Shown here: in pieces, positions 1-7,966 of the stretch
Position numbering within the stretch: position 1 is the first letter of the stretch
Layout of the letters: every line of letters begins with the position of its first letter
Origin: Methanothrix sp.
GTDB lineage: Archaea; Halobacteriota; Methanosarcinia; Methanotrichales; Methanotrichaceae
Direction: 5' to 3'
Assembly (NCBI GenBank): GCA_026394505.1
Contig: JAPKYC010000169.1
Coordinates: forward strand, 1 to 33,554
DNA: 33,554 nucleotides
The notes under the pieces: model-generated
Databases searched by the model: none
What the model was told of the DNA's origin: nothing
The model's input: the letters and a program-made list of their open reading frames with translations, nothing else
Position numbers and translations under genes: made by a program

Positions 1-179
1 TAAGACCTACTACTACAAGAATCCAGTTGTAGGCGAACAAAAGAAGCTCATTACAGTAGCAGTCCACTTCAAGAACGCCTTCCGCGGCGCGGACTCCAAT
101 CTGGCATCCATCGATGGCATCTGGCAGATCTCTGACGCACCAACTGAGGTCAAGGCCGATACACAGTACGGCAAGATGA
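1..179 (+). repeat. Direct repeat copy A inside S-layer gene
   Basis: Bases 1-179 equal bases 934-1112 with one difference (130 C, 1063 T). The next codon differs at 180/1113 and the copies then diverge. The copies code for the same stretch of successive S-layer domains. Confidence 0.95.
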
Positions 180-2611
180 CCATCAGGTCTGTAGATGAAT
201 CCAATGGCGTCATCACCATGGACAACAAGGACAACTCCATAATCCTCAGAAGGAACAAAGACACAGTCCTCATGGCCGATATCAAGATTAAAACAGCCGA
301 TAACGATACACTTAGGTTCTATCCTTATAAGTTGATAACCAACCCAGGAGATTACCAGATAAGGGGCGCAATTGCAGGTACTGTCAACGGTGTAAACAAC
401 CTTGATCCAACAGACAATTCCTTTTACTGGAACCCGCAGACGTTCGCTGGTTTCTACTATGATCTAAAGGAGGATCTGGGCACTGAGACCCTCAAGATGG
501 TCTTAACTGATGGCAATAGGCTCACGGGTGACAAGGTGGGTGAGGCCCCCTACGGCATTACATATACAACCACTGCCCAGAACAAGGCCTTTGAGCGCGA
601 TATCTGGGGAAGCTACATGGTAATAGGTTTCCAGGGAGAGAAATACTTCGCTGGATATAATCGTGGCGCAGACGAAGCATCTGACCTGTTCTACAAGAAG
701 TCCACCGACGAGAACTCGCTCTCCAGCGAGCAGCTTGAGAAGGTCCTGATGGATAGCAAGGATGAGATGACCATCACATCCGGCACACCCTTGAAGCTAG
801 GAGAGGGCTATGAGCTGGCTATTAAATATATTGAAGTTAACAATAATTATGTCCGGCTGGAGCTCTCTAAAGATGGAAATGTTGTAGATAGCAAGGTCAT
901 ATCTCCCTCCAAGGATGGCGCAACCGAGATCGATAAGACCTACTACTACAAGAATCCAGTTGTAGGCGAACAAAAGAAGCTCATTACAGTAGCAGTCCAC
1001 TTCAAGAACGCCTTCCGCGGCGCGGACTCCAATCTGGCATCCATCGATGGCATCTGGCAGATTTCTGACGCACCAACTGAGGTCAAGGCCGATACACAGT
1101 ACGGCAAGATGATCATCAGGTCTGTAGATGGCACCAACGGCGTCATCTCCATGGATAACAAGGATAATACAGTAACCCTCAACAAGAACAAGGACACGGA
1201 GATCATGCCCGGCGTCAGCATCAAGACCGCTGATAGCTACACATTCAGGTCTTATATCTACAAGCCTGTAACCATTGGGGTTGCACCCGTAGACGTGAAG
1301 GTTGTTGCACCCGTCAAAGTTGTGATTGCGGTAGCTATAGAGGAGAATAAGTCACCAAATATATTGAGTTTTGAAGAAATGGAAAATGGATTTGAAGATA
1401 ATTCCATTGATCTAACTGCGACTGCCCATGATCCAGAAAATGATCCGATCAAGTTTCGGTTCATTCTCGACAATGGTTTAAAAGCAAGCAGATGGGCTAA
1501 AGAGAATTATTATAGTATTATCTTGACAGATATTCATTTAGGTAAACATAGCGCAAGAGTTGAAGTTACTGACAATATTAGCAAAGGAATTGCTTTTTCT
1601 AATTTAAGCCTCAATATTTATAGACCGGGCCCTAACTATAATGCGCTCATTTTAGTTCTTTTAATTTGGTTTTTAATATTCACTATATTAAGAAATAAAG
1701 AAAAATTAAGAAATATTAATAAATCGAAAAATATAGTCTATATTATTACTTCGATTGTATGCATTATATTGAGCATTTTAATACAATTATCTTATCTTGA
1801 AAATAACTTAAGAATTATACTAATCATAGCAATTTTTGCATCATTGCCATTTCTATTTAGAGCGCATCGAATAATAGAAAATATATTGGCAATAATAATC
1901 ACTTGGATAATTGAACATCAGATAGCAGCATATGCAATTCCTCCTTTCTTAACACATGTAATATTCGTTTCTGATTTATTATATAGTGGAATTATTAATA
2001 ATATAGAAAAGATTGGAGTATTTATTCTATCTTTATTTATTAGTATTATATTATCATTAATGTTTGAACGAATATATTGTGCCGCCTGCAAAAAAATAGG
2101 ATTTATTTGGGAAAATAAGAAAATCATACTAATAATACTATTGATATTTTCTACAATTATTGCAGTTAATATAGAAAAAGAAATTATAAGAATTCATTCA
2201 GAAAAACCTATTACGGTCAATTCTTACAATACAAACGGAGAGGATGCGAGGGTTACATTAGACTGGGATGCAAACGCTGATATCGACCTTTACGTGCGAG
2301 ATCCTAACGGCGATATAGTCCGTTACAATAATACCCATGTGCCCTCTGGAGGTACGCTGGATAGAGACAACATGTGTTCCAATCTTACGAGCGGCTCCCC
2401 AGAGATAATTTATTGGCCGCAGGGAAAAGCTCCAAAAGGTGCCTATAAAGTCTATGTAAATTACTACGGGAATTGTGGCGAGTCCGAATACTACGGGGGG
2501 CCAGTTTACTGGAGGGTAACTACAATGGTTTCAGGTAGAGATTTGAATTTCTCTGGTACATTGAATGCAGTGAATGAAACACAGGAGGTCACCGCATTCC
2601 GCATTGAATGA
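2..2611 (+). CDS. S-layer duplication-domain protein fused to polytopic membrane region and DUF2135-like domain (5' partial)
   Basis: The reading frame is open from base 2, so the gene begins left of the window; 869 residues are visible. Up to about base 1265 it matches the Methanosarcinales S-layer duplication domain: the end of one copy, then a full second copy (FAGFYYDLKEDLGTETLK; closing motif MDNKDNTVTLNKNKDT). A linker (about 1270-1340) leads to a cadherin/Ig-like segment (DPENDPIKFRF, about 1345-1625). Next come six or seven hydrophobic helices (about 1636-2175), very A+T-rich and unlike the flanks. The C-terminus (about 2245-2605; DIDLYVRDPNGDIVRYNN) resembles DUF2135/YfaP. S-layer proteins normally end in one anchor helix, so this architecture is odd and may record a fusion. 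The surface role is known for the domain; the role of the membrane part is unknown. Confidence 0.85.
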   Translation, partial: KTYYYKNPVVGEQKKLITVAVHFKNAFRGADSNLASIDGIWQISDAPTEVKADTQYGKMTIRSVDESNGVITMDNKDNSIILRRNKDTVLMADIKIKTADNDTLRFYPYKLITNPGDYQIRGAIAGTVNGVNNLDPTDNSFYWNPQTFAGFYYDLKEDLGTETLKMVLTDGNRLTGDKVGEAPYGITYTTTAQNKAFERDIWGSYMVIGFQGEKYFAGYNRGADEASDLFYKKSTDENSLSSEQLEKVLMDSKDEMTITSGTPLKLGEGYELAIKYIEVNNNYVRLELSKDGNVVDSKVISPSKDGATEIDKTYYYKNPVVGEQKKLITVAVHFKNAFRGADSNLASIDGIWQISDAPTEVKADTQYGKMIIRSVDGTNGVISMDNKDNTVTLNKNKDTEIMPGVSIKTADSYTFRSYIYKPVTIGVAPVDVKVVAPVKVVIAVAIEENKSPNILSFEEMENGFEDNSIDLTATAHDPENDPIKFRFILDNGLKASRWAKENYYSIILTDIHLGKHSARVEVTDNISKGIAFSNLSLNIYRPGPNYNALILVLLIWFLIFTILRNKEKLRNINKSKNIVYIITSIVCIILSILIQLSYLENNLRIILIIAIFASLPFLFRAHRIIENILAIIITWIIEHQIAAYAIPPFLTHVIFVSDLLYSGIINNIEKIGVFILSLFISIILSLMFERIYCAACKKIGFIWENKKIILIILLIFSTIIAVNIEKEIIRIHSEKPITVNSYNTNGEDARVTLDWDANADIDLYVRDPNGDIVRYNNTHVPSGGTLDRDNMCSNLTSGSPEIIYWPQGKAPKGAYKVYVNYYGNCGESEYYGGPVYWRVTTMVSGRDLNFSGTLNAVNETQEVTAFRIE
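934..1112 (+). repeat. Direct repeat copy B inside S-layer gene
   Basis: This is the second copy of the 179-base repeat at 1-179, offset by 933 bases. Such identity between tandem domains, with divergence just outside, points to gene conversion or unequal crossing-over rather than old duplication. Confidence 0.95.
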
Positions 2612-2664
2612 AGAATGACTAAAGTATTTCTAAAATTTAAACAGCGCACCCCGCTGCAAGCTGC

Positions 2665-2685
2665 GGTTATTCAATGAAAATAACC
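2665..2685 (+). terminator. Possible hairpin downstream of S-layer gene
   Basis: GGTTATT and AATAACC form a perfect 7-bp stem around a 7-base loop, 54 bases after the S-layer stop codon. There is no long T-run behind it, so it is only a weak terminator candidate. Confidence 0.25.
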
Positions 2686-2896
2686 TTACGCGCAGAGAAA
2701 CGACACGAAAGGCCCTCTCTAAAATGCTAGAGCGGCTTTGCCCCCACCACCCTCGGGTTCTAGGGCACGGTAGAAAGCCAAGACACTCGCCTCCTGGACA
2801 TCCTGGAGCCTCGGATTCCATTAATTATATAAAAATTGGTGGCTCTCTGAGACACTGCATGCAGTATGGAGTATCTTCTAAAAAAGTAAATTTCAC

Positions 2897-3014
2897 GTCT
2901 CTGCGAACTCTGCGGCTCTGCGGTTAATATTCGTAGCTGAATAATTAAACCCTGAAAGTTACGGTAATAAACCGCAGAGGCGCAGAGCGCACGGAGGACG
3001 AACGAACGGAGACG
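2897..3014. repeat. CTCTGTG-type intergenic inverted element, copy 1 (two arms)
   Basis: The left arm at 2908-2925 (CTCTGCGGCTCTGCGGTT) pairs with the right arm at 2970-2987 (17 of 18 positions). The right arm continues into the shared tail GGAGGACGAACGAACGGAG (2993-3011). The loop between the arms resembles bases 5910-5940 in reverse complement. Related copies lie at 4703-4807, 5877-5941, 12527-12588 and 14372-14506. The rest of the gene-free stretch 2612-3018 holds nothing else I recognise. Confidence 0.8.
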
Positions 3015-3018
3015 ACTA

Positions 3019-3162
3019 TTACAAGTACCTACTCCCGTAATACTCCCGCCGCTTCCTCTCTGCCTCCCAGAAGTTGCCAAGGGCCTGCCGGGCCTCTGGG
3101 GAGAGCTCCACCTCCGGCCACCTGTCCAGAGCCTCCAGGTTCTTCAGCCTGATCGGCCCGTA
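3019..3162 (-). pseudogene. C-terminal gene remnant, unknown family
   Basis: On the minus strand a 47-codon open stretch ends in a good stop codon (TAA, 3021-3019) and is rich in charged residues and Trp/Tyr (LEALDRWPEVELSPEA, then EAERKRREYYGSRYL). Two in-frame stops lie just upstream (3165-3163 and six bases beyond), and no start codon is available. The composition looks like the tail of a real protein, not random antisense. I do not recognise the family. It abuts the inverted element at 2897-3014, which may have been involved in the truncation. Confidence 0.4.
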
Positions 3163-3233
3163 TCACTCTCAGTGCAGAAGAGTTGCCGTGAGCAGGGCCA
3201 GAAGATTGTCCTCAATTGCAAAAAATTGCCCTT

Positions 3234-3239
3234 AAAAAA
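3234..3239 (-). terminator. Oligo-T terminator of tRNA-Ser
   Basis: Reading the minus strand, six T residues begin four bases after the tRNA discriminator base, as expected for archaeal oligo-T termination. Confidence 0.6.
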
Positions 3240-3242
3240 TCA

Positions 3243-3355
3243 CGCTGAGGGTGAGATTTGAACTCACGAGGTGCGATGCACCACTGGTTACCTTGTTTCA
3301 GGCCAAATGCCCAAAACCTCAAGACCAGCGCCGTAGGCCGCTTGGCTACCTCAGC
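3243..3355 (-). tRNA. tRNA-Ser(UGA) with a 28-base intron
   Basis: The minus strand folds as a class II tRNA. The acceptor stem GCTGAGG (3355-3349) pairs with CCTCAGC; the D arm has GCC/GGC; the anticodon stem is CTGGT/ACCAG; the loop is CTTGAG+A with anticodon TGA. The long variable arm is GGTGC-ATC-GCACC and the T arm is GTGAG-TTCAAAT-CTCAC. The discriminator base is G, typical of tRNA-Ser. CCA is not encoded. The mature length is 85 after removing the intron at 3290-3317, which sits at the canonical 37/38 site. A T6 tract follows. It is transcribed divergently from the deaminase gene at 3446. Confidence 0.95.
3290..3317 (-). other. tRNA intron with bulge-helix-bulge splice site
   Basis: In the precursor, CTTG (positions 32-35) pairs perfectly with CAAG near the intron's 3' end to form the 4-bp central helix. 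The 3-base bulges AGG and GTA flank it and are each cut after the second base. The inner helix is TTTTGGGC with GCCTGAAA around a 5-base loop. This is the substrate of the archaeal splicing endonuclease. Confidence 0.9.
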
Positions 3356-3415
3356 CCGCCTCTCATCTTTGAATCAGTAGATCTTAAGCCTGACGATCCC
3401 CTTCGGCCCGATAAT

Positions 3416-3424
3416 CTTTTTATC
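3416..3424 (+). promoter_or_regulatory. TATA box of the deaminase gene
   Basis: CTTTTTATC ends 21 bases before the ATG at 3446. No Shine-Dalgarno sequence lies before that ATG, so the transcript is probably leaderless. Confidence 0.5.
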
Positions 3425-3445
3425 TCTCGCCGCTATTTTTCTCTG

Positions 3446-4684
3446 ATGCTGATAAAAAACGTCTCCATTCTCCACTCCGGACATCTGCTGCCTGACCGGG
3501 ACATTCTCATCCAAGAGGGCAAGATCGCGAAGATCGACCGCGACCTCAAGGATGAGAGCGATGACGAGCCGATCGACGGGCACGGAAAGCTGGCCATCCC
3601 CGGCCTCATCAACTGCCACACCCACCTGGCCATGGCACTTCTGAGAGGCTATGCTGACGACATGGAGCTGATGCCCTGGCTGCAGGAGAAGATCTGGCCC
3701 CTGGAGGCCAGGATCACCGAGGAGGATGTTCGCTGGGGGGTGAAGCTGGGCTGCCTGGAGCTGATTCGCTTCGGCATCACCTGCTGTAACGACATGTACT
3801 ACTTCCCGGATACCGCTGCCCAGGCCAGCAAAGAGATGGGGCTGCGTGCCTTCGTCTCTGGAGTGGTCTTCGACATGAAGCCCGAGCTTCTGGGGCAGGT
3901 GGAGCCCTTCATTCGCCGCTGGAAAGGCGACGAGCTGATCACTCCTGCCATCGGCCCCCATGCCGCCTACACCTGCTCTGAGGAGACGCTGCTTCGGGCC
4001 AAGGAGATAGCCGACCGGCATGATGCCATGATTCACATCCACCTCTCCGAGACGCGCGAGGAGGTGGACGGCTTTTTGCTCTCCAAAGGCAAGAGCCCTG
4101 TGGAGTATCTGGACTCCCTGGGAATGCTAAACGAGCGCCTGGCAGCCGTGCATTGCGTCTGGCTCTCTTTGGAGGACTGCTACCTCTTGGCGGAAAGGAA
4201 GGCCAATGTGGTGGACTGCACCGTAAGCAACCTCAAGCTGACCTCGGGCATCGCCCCGCTGAACACTTTGATGGAGGCGGATGTAAATGTCTGCCTGGGC
4301 ACAGACGGCGCTTCCAGCAACAACAACCTCAATCTCTTTGAGGAGATGAAAGTAACCGCCATTGTGCAAAAGAACGCCTACCACACTCCTGCCGCCTTCT
4401 CGGCAGAGCAGGTCTGGCGCCTGGCCACAGAGAACGCCTGGCGGGCCTTCCGCCTCAATTTGGGCCTGCATGCTGGTGCTCTGGCCGATCTGGCCCTCAT
4501 CGACCTGCAAAAGCCCTGGTTCTGCCCCCAGTCCAACATCATCTCCCATCTGGTCTACAGCATGACGGGAGGCGTGGACACAACCATCGTCAACGGAAAG
4601 GTGCTCATGCGCGAGGGAGTCATACCGGGCGAGGCAGAGATCCTGGAGAAGGCTCAGGAGCGCTTCCTGCGCCTGACTTCTTAG
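3446..4684 (+). CDS. dadD: Amidohydrolase: 5'-deoxyadenosine / S-adenosylhomocysteine / methylthioadenosine deaminase
   Basis: This 412-residue protein is a metal-dependent deaminase of the MTA/SAH/5'-deoxyadenosine deaminase group (compare archaeal DadD). It recycles SAM by-products by converting the adenine moiety to hypoxanthine. Visible active-site elements are HTH (residues 58-60), the HAAYTCSEE segment, a metal-binding His in IHIHLSETREE, His in AVHCVW and Asp in CLGTDGASSNNN. Length and order are normal. The frame is open further upstream but that would run through the tRNA-Ser gene; the ATG at 3446 lies 22 bases after a TATA box and matches the family N-terminus (MLIKNVSIL). A T7 tract follows the stop. 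Exact substrate preference cannot be told from sequence. Confidence 0.88.
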   Translation: MLIKNVSILHSGHLLPDRDILIQEGKIAKIDRDLKDESDDEPIDGHGKLAIPGLINCHTHLAMALLRGYADDMELMPWLQEKIWPLEARITEEDVRWGVKLGCLELIRFGITCCNDMYYFPDTAAQASKEMGLRAFVSGVVFDMKPELLGQVEPFIRRWKGDELITPAIGPHAAYTCSEETLLRAKEIADRHDAMIHIHLSETREEVDGFLLSKGKSPVEYLDSLGMLNERLAAVHCVWLSLEDCYLLAERKANVVDCTVSNLKLTSGIAPLNTLMEADVNVCLGTDGASSNNNLNLFEEMKVTAIVQKNAYHTPAAFSAEQVWRLATENAWRAFRLNLGLHAGALADLALIDLQKPWFCPQSNIISHLVYSMTGGVDTTIVNGKVLMREGVIPGEAEILEKAQERFLRLTS

Positions 4685-4685
4685 A

Positions 4686-4692
4686 TTTTTTT
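4686..4692 (+). terminator. Oligo-T terminator after the deaminase gene
   Basis: Seven T residues begin two bases after the stop codon, typical of archaeal factor-independent termination. Confidence 0.5.
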
Positions 4693-4702
4693 CGCTAACA
4701 AT

Positions 4703-4807
4703 AAAACCACAGAGTCACAGAGCGCACAGAGGACGAACGGACGGAGAACTGCGATTATTCCGAAAGCAATGTTTGCGCGTCTCTGTGAACTCTGCGCCTC
4801 TGTGGTG
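4703..4807. repeat. CTCTGTG-type intergenic inverted element, copy 2 (two arms)
   Basis: The first arm (about 4705-4746) reads AACCACAGAGTCACAGAG and runs into GAGGACGAACGGACGGAG. The second arm (about 4778-4807) reads CTCTGTGAACTCTGCGCC then TCTGTGGTG. The arms are inverted relative to each other, with about 30 bases between them. The element lies between two genes that converge on it. Confidence 0.85.
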
Positions 4808-4871
4808 AACGTTGTCGAGTTGCTAAACCCTCACCTTGCCATTCGGTTGGCCTCTTTTGTCCCATAATCAC

Positions 4872-5822
4872 TCAGCTCTTGATTATGCGTAGCCTCCTCC
4901 GCCCGCTCATGAATCTTCTCAGACCCCAAAGGCCGCCCGCCAGAAGCAGCAGAATCAGCCCTGCCGCCCCCAGATACAGCCACAAAGAGGGAGGGGCCTC
5001 GCCCACGTAAATCAGCACGGCGAGCTCCTGGTTCCTTTTCTCTTTGTCCTGCCCGTCCCGGTAGGATATCAAGCAGGGTAGGGCATAGTAGCCTGATGTG
5101 GCATTTTCATCAGTGAATACCGACAGGCTCAGTGGAGCCTTCTCGCCCGGGGCAAGGTCGGCCTGCTCCTGGCCATTTTCGACCATGAGAAATGGGGGGC
5201 CGGGGCGGGCCTGCATCTGAAGGTCCAGGGCTGGCTCGTCGCCCCGGTTGACTAAGAAAAGCTGCAGGCTCGACTCCGCGCCGGGAAGCGTCTCGCCCTC
5301 TAATTCCTCCAGCTCTATCTTCGGTCCCAGCACCACTTTCGCCTGCAAGGGCAACTCTATTGAGGCTTTCTCATAAGTAAAAACAAAATTGGGTGCTCTC
5401 TCTCCACCTGAGGCCGTCACCTGGGATAACCGGGAATAGTTGAGGCATAGCTGCAGAGGATAAATGCCCAGCGCCGCGCCCTTTGCCAGGGCCATGAACT
5501 GCACAGTTGTATTCTCCCCAGCGGCCAGAAGGCCTGCATTCTGCCGCCCTGAGATGATTTTAATCCTATCATCATAGCTCGATAGCTCGGCTACTATGCT
5601 GCGGGCATTTTCTTTATTAAACCCTGGCTCATCCGGCACTTGCAGAGGCGAAGCATTGTTTTGCAGCACAACAAAAATGCTGGAGGGCCTGCCTACCTCC
5701 AGATTACCATAGATCGATGAGATCTGCAGATGAGGGCCTTCTGCCGGGCTATCGGCTGCCCCGACGGAAAAACCGGCAGGCAGCAAAAGAAGTAGAAGCA
5801 AAAGGATTGATACTTTCATCAA
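4872..5822 (-). CDS. Secreted, membrane-anchored surface protein (COG1361/CARDB-like)
   Basis: The 316-residue protein has an N-terminal signal peptide (LLLLLLLLPAGFSVGAA, residues about 6-22) and a C-terminal transmembrane helix (about residues 281-304) followed by an Arg-rich cytoplasmic tail (RRFMSGRRRLR). The exported part consists of beta-rich repeats with phrases such as FVVLQNN, LAAGENTTVQF, LFLVNRGDEPALD and LAPGEKAPLSLSV, typical of CARDB/COG1361-type archaeal surface proteins. It contains N-glycosylation sequons (NNAS, NYS, NAT). The gene stands alone, flanked on both sides by copies of the intergenic inverted element. A structural or adhesive envelope role is inferred; no enzymatic motif is visible. 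Confidence 0.75.
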   Translation of the reverse strand: MMKVSILLLLLLLLPAGFSVGAADSPAEGPHLQISSIYGNLEVGRPSSIFVVLQNNASPLQVPDEPGFNKENARSIVAELSSYDDRIKIISGRQNAGLLAAGENTTVQFMALAKGAALGIYPLQLCLNYSRLSQVTASGGERAPNFVFTYEKASIELPLQAKVVLGPKIELEELEGETLPGAESSLQLFLVNRGDEPALDLQMQARPGPPFLMVENGQEQADLAPGEKAPLSLSVFTDENATSGYYALPCLISYRDGQDKEKRNQELAVLIYVGEAPPSLWLYLGAAGLILLLLAGGLWGLRRFMSGRRRLRIIKS

Positions 5823-5876
5823 TCCCAGTAGAGCAACTGTACCTTTTTATCTCTGCTGCCTGAAGTCTCAATGCTT

Positions 5877-5941
5877 CGTTCGTCCTCTGTGCGCTCTGCG
5901 CCTCTGTGGTTATATTCCGTAACCCTGGGTTTAATTATCGG
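5877..5941. repeat. CTCTGTG-type intergenic element, copy 3 (single arm plus loop)
   Basis: A single arm (CGTCCTCTGTGCGCTCTGCG, then CCTCTGTGG) is followed by the conserved loop sequence TATATTCCGTAACCCTGGG and TTTAATTATC. That loop resembles the reverse complement of the loop in copy 1, showing that more than the arms is shared. The second arm is missing here. Confidence 0.8.
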
Positions 5942-5953
5942 AGAGAGCCGTTT

Positions 5954-6751
5954 TTATTCTGCAGAGGTAATTTCCAGAGCCTCCCTGGCAGAAAGGCCTT
6001 TGTGCACCACCCCGCAGATGCGGCGGGTGATGAGAGCAGGATTTTCATGCTGGAAGACGTTTCTGCCGATGGCCACTCCCCGCGCTCCTGCCGATATTGC
6101 TCCCTCGACCATTGTAAGCAGGTCCAGCTCCGACTCCACTCTCGGCCCGCCGGCAATGACCACGGGAATGGGGCAGCACTCCACCACCCGGGCAAAGCTG
6201 TCCGGGTCTCCGGTGTAGTTGGTCTTGACAATATCCGCGCCCAATTCCGCTCCCACCCGGGCGGCGTGGGCGATGTACTCCTCCGAGTATTCGTCCTTGA
6301 TCTTCTTTCCCCGCGGATACATCATGGCCAGGAGCGGCATGCCCCACTCCTGACAGTTCCTGGAGACCTCGCCTAAAGTAGAGAGCATGTGACTCTCGTC
6401 CTCTGCACCTACATTGATATGAATGCTCACGCCGTCTGCTCCGATCTTGAGAGCCTCCTCTACCGTCGCCACCAGAACTTTGTTGTTGGGATCTGGGCCC
6501 AGAGCCGTGGAAGCGGAGAGATGGATGATCAGGCCCAGGTCCCGGCCGTAGCCGCGATGGCCGAATACGGCGGCACCCTTGTGCACTATGGCGGCGTTTG
6601 CCCCGCCGGAGGCCACGGCATCGGCGATGGCTTTGACGCTTTTTATCCCTTTGATGGGACCGACGGTCACCCCGTGGTCCATGGGGATTATGACAGCATT
6701 TCCTGTTTTGCGATTGAATATCCTCTCCATGCGAATCGATGTTCCTCTCAA
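5954..6751 (-). CDS. aroA': 2-amino-3,7-dideoxy-D-threo-hept-6-ulosonate synthase
   Basis: The 265-residue protein is a class I aldolase of the archaeal ADH synthase family (compare MJ0400), the first step of the archaeal route to 3-dehydroquinate and aromatic amino acids. Motifs are [16 protein letters not shown] near the N-terminus, the Schiff-base lysine in [11 protein letters not shown], and the phosphate-binding end VVIAGGPR and [13 protein letters not shown]. The minus-strand frame is open far upstream but only residues from about 6751 on resemble the family. I chose TTG at 6751 because AAGGAG lies nine bases before it; ATG at 6730 (258 residues) is the alternative. A related fructose-bisphosphate aldolase is possible but the motifs fit ADH synthase better. 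Confidence 0.88.
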   Translation of the reverse strand: MRGTSIRMERIFNRKTGNAVIIPMDHGVTVGPIKGIKSVKAIADAVASGGANAAIVHKGAAVFGHRGYGRDLGLIIHLSASTALGPDPNNKVLVATVEEALKIGADGVSIHINVGAEDESHMLSTLGEVSRNCQEWGMPLLAMMYPRGKKIKDEYSEEYIAHAARVGAELGADIVKTNYTGDPDSFARVVECCPIPVVIAGGPRVESELDLLTMVEGAISAGARGVAIGRNVFQHENPALITRRICGVVHKGLSAREALEITSAE

Positions 6752-6818
6752 ATCGGCCCTCTCCTTTTTGTATATGAAATTCGTTCTGACATCTGTTTTT
6801 GATTCTAATGTATTATTT

Positions 6819-6834
6819 AGTACATCATAGTACT
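6819..6834. promoter_or_regulatory. Inverted repeat upstream of ADH synthase
   Basis: AGTAC-ATCATA-GTACT is a perfect inverted repeat in the divergent intergenic region between the ADH synthase start (6751) and the rhodanese-like gene (6936). It could be an operator; no binding factor can be named. Confidence 0.35.
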
Positions 6835-6863
6835 TTTTAATACTACAATGAACAAATCGTGTG

Positions 6864-6872
6864 TATTTATAG
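6864..6872 (+). promoter_or_regulatory. TATA box of the rhodanese-like gene
   Basis: TATTTATAG lies about 64 bases before the ATG at 6936, leaving a leader of roughly 40 bases that contains the ribosome binding site GGGAGTGA (6919-6926). Confidence 0.4.
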
Positions 6873-6935
6873 TTTCCCTTCCTCAGTAAGCCTGAAATAG
6901 TGGCAGGATGCCCTATCGTGGGAGTGAATTCAATT

Positions 6936-7955
6936 ATGGGTGGCGGTTTATCCCGATTTATTCGGCGGCGAGAGGCGAGCGCAGCAGCATTGATAATCTG
7001 CCTGCTGGCAGCATTTTTCCTGAGCTTCCTGACAATCTCGGCAATGGCCGGCACGGAGACCGGCGAGTTCTGTCCTACCTGTGTGGACTGGACTAACGTG
7101 GAAGGCTGGCTGGCCAAAGAAGAGGCCTATGAAAGGGCCCAACAAAGTAGCCAGCAGGCTGGCCAGCTAAACGGACAGGCAAGCAATCCCGCAGTCACTG
7201 CCAAGGTCGCTCCTCCGCAAAAGGGTTATGCAATGCCCGAACTTTTCACTAGCCCCGCATCTATAAAGAGCGATCAGGTTATTCTGGATGTGAGGTCCAT
7301 GCCGGATTACCTCTCCGGGCATATTCCTGGATCAAGAAGCCTGTACTGGAAAGATCTGCAAAGGAACGGCATTCTTGATCAGGCTCAAGCTAAAGGGGCC
7401 TTTGGCCGCGCCGGAGTGAACGAAAGCGACCGGCTCCTCGTCTACGGAGATTCTGGTGAGGGTGCTGCTTTCGTCTTCTGGGCTCTTTGTTGTTTGGGGC
7501 ATAAGAATGTCAGCCTGCTTGACGGGGGCACAGATGCGATCCACGATGCAGGAGTTGACCTCATCACAAATGCACCGTCTCCCATGCCTTCCAACTACAC
7601 CGTTCATATCGTGCCATGGCTCCTGGTGACGCCTGACAACCTGGGGAGCATGCTTGCACTATCTGATGTTCGGATTGTGGATGCGCGGGACTTTTCTGAA
7701 TACGGCAGGAATAGAATCAATAAATCTCTCTGTCTCTCTCCAGATAAAATCTATGAGGACTTCAGGATCAAAGATGCCGGCACTCTGGTAGATCTGTTTG
7801 GCCGGCGCCTGGAGAAGTCTGGGACGGCCATCGTCTACGGCACACCGCAGGCCTACTCGCTCTTCTACAGCCTTAGAATCATGGGCTACAATGCCAGCCT
7901 GCTGGAAGGAGACTGGTGGAAAGAGACGAAATGGGCAGTGTGCAATGTAAGATAA
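6936..7955 (+). CDS. Exported two-domain rhodanese-like protein without catalytic cysteines
   Basis: The 339-residue protein has an Arg-rich N-terminus and a hydrophobic export segment ([20 protein letters not shown]), then two rhodanese-fold domains. Domain 1 carries [19 protein letters not shown] and domain 2 [17 protein letters not shown], the usual first motifs. In both active-site loops the cysteine is absent: [10 protein letters not shown] in domain 1 and [10 protein letters not shown] in domain 2. Sulfur transfer by the classic persulfide mechanism is therefore unlikely; a binding or structural role outside the cell is inferred. A cysteine pair (FCPTC) lies just after the export segment. 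I chose ATG 6936 because GGGAGTGA precedes it by nine bases; GTG codons at 6900, 6918 and 6924 are alternatives. Confidence 0.75.
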   Translation: MGGGLSRFIRRREASAAALIICLLAAFFLSFLTISAMAGTETGEFCPTCVDWTNVEGWLAKEEAYERAQQSSQQAGQLNGQASNPAVTAKVAPPQKGYAMPELFTSPASIKSDQVILDVRSMPDYLSGHIPGSRSLYWKDLQRNGILDQAQAKGAFGRAGVNESDRLLVYGDSGEGAAFVFWALCCLGHKNVSLLDGGTDAIHDAGVDLITNAPSPMPSNYTVHIVPWLLVTPDNLGSMLALSDVRIVDARDFSEYGRNRINKSLCLSPDKIYEDFRIKDAGTLVDLFGRRLEKSGTAIVYGTPQAYSLFYSLRIMGYNASLLEGDWWKETKWAVCNVR

Positions 7956-7966
7956 GCCCATTCATC

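Noticed and set aside
13-1224. Two similar minus-strand frames (13-285 and 946-1224)
   Set aside because: Both are antisense shadows made by the direct repeat in the S-layer gene.
2760-3080. 106-residue minus-strand frame
   Set aside because: It reads through the inverted element arms and shows no protein-like composition.
3251-3445. N-terminal extension of the deaminase frame upstream of 3446
   Set aside because: It runs antisense through the tRNA-Ser gene and has no similarity to the family N-terminus; the TATA box at 3416-3424 places transcription start downstream of it.
3374-4042. 222-residue minus-strand frame opposite the deaminase gene
   Set aside because: Antisense shadow of the deaminase; no domain recognisable.
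6752-7117. Upstream extension of the ADH synthase frame
   Set aside because: It overlaps the divergent promoter region and the start of the rhodanese-like gene, and its residues do not resemble the family.
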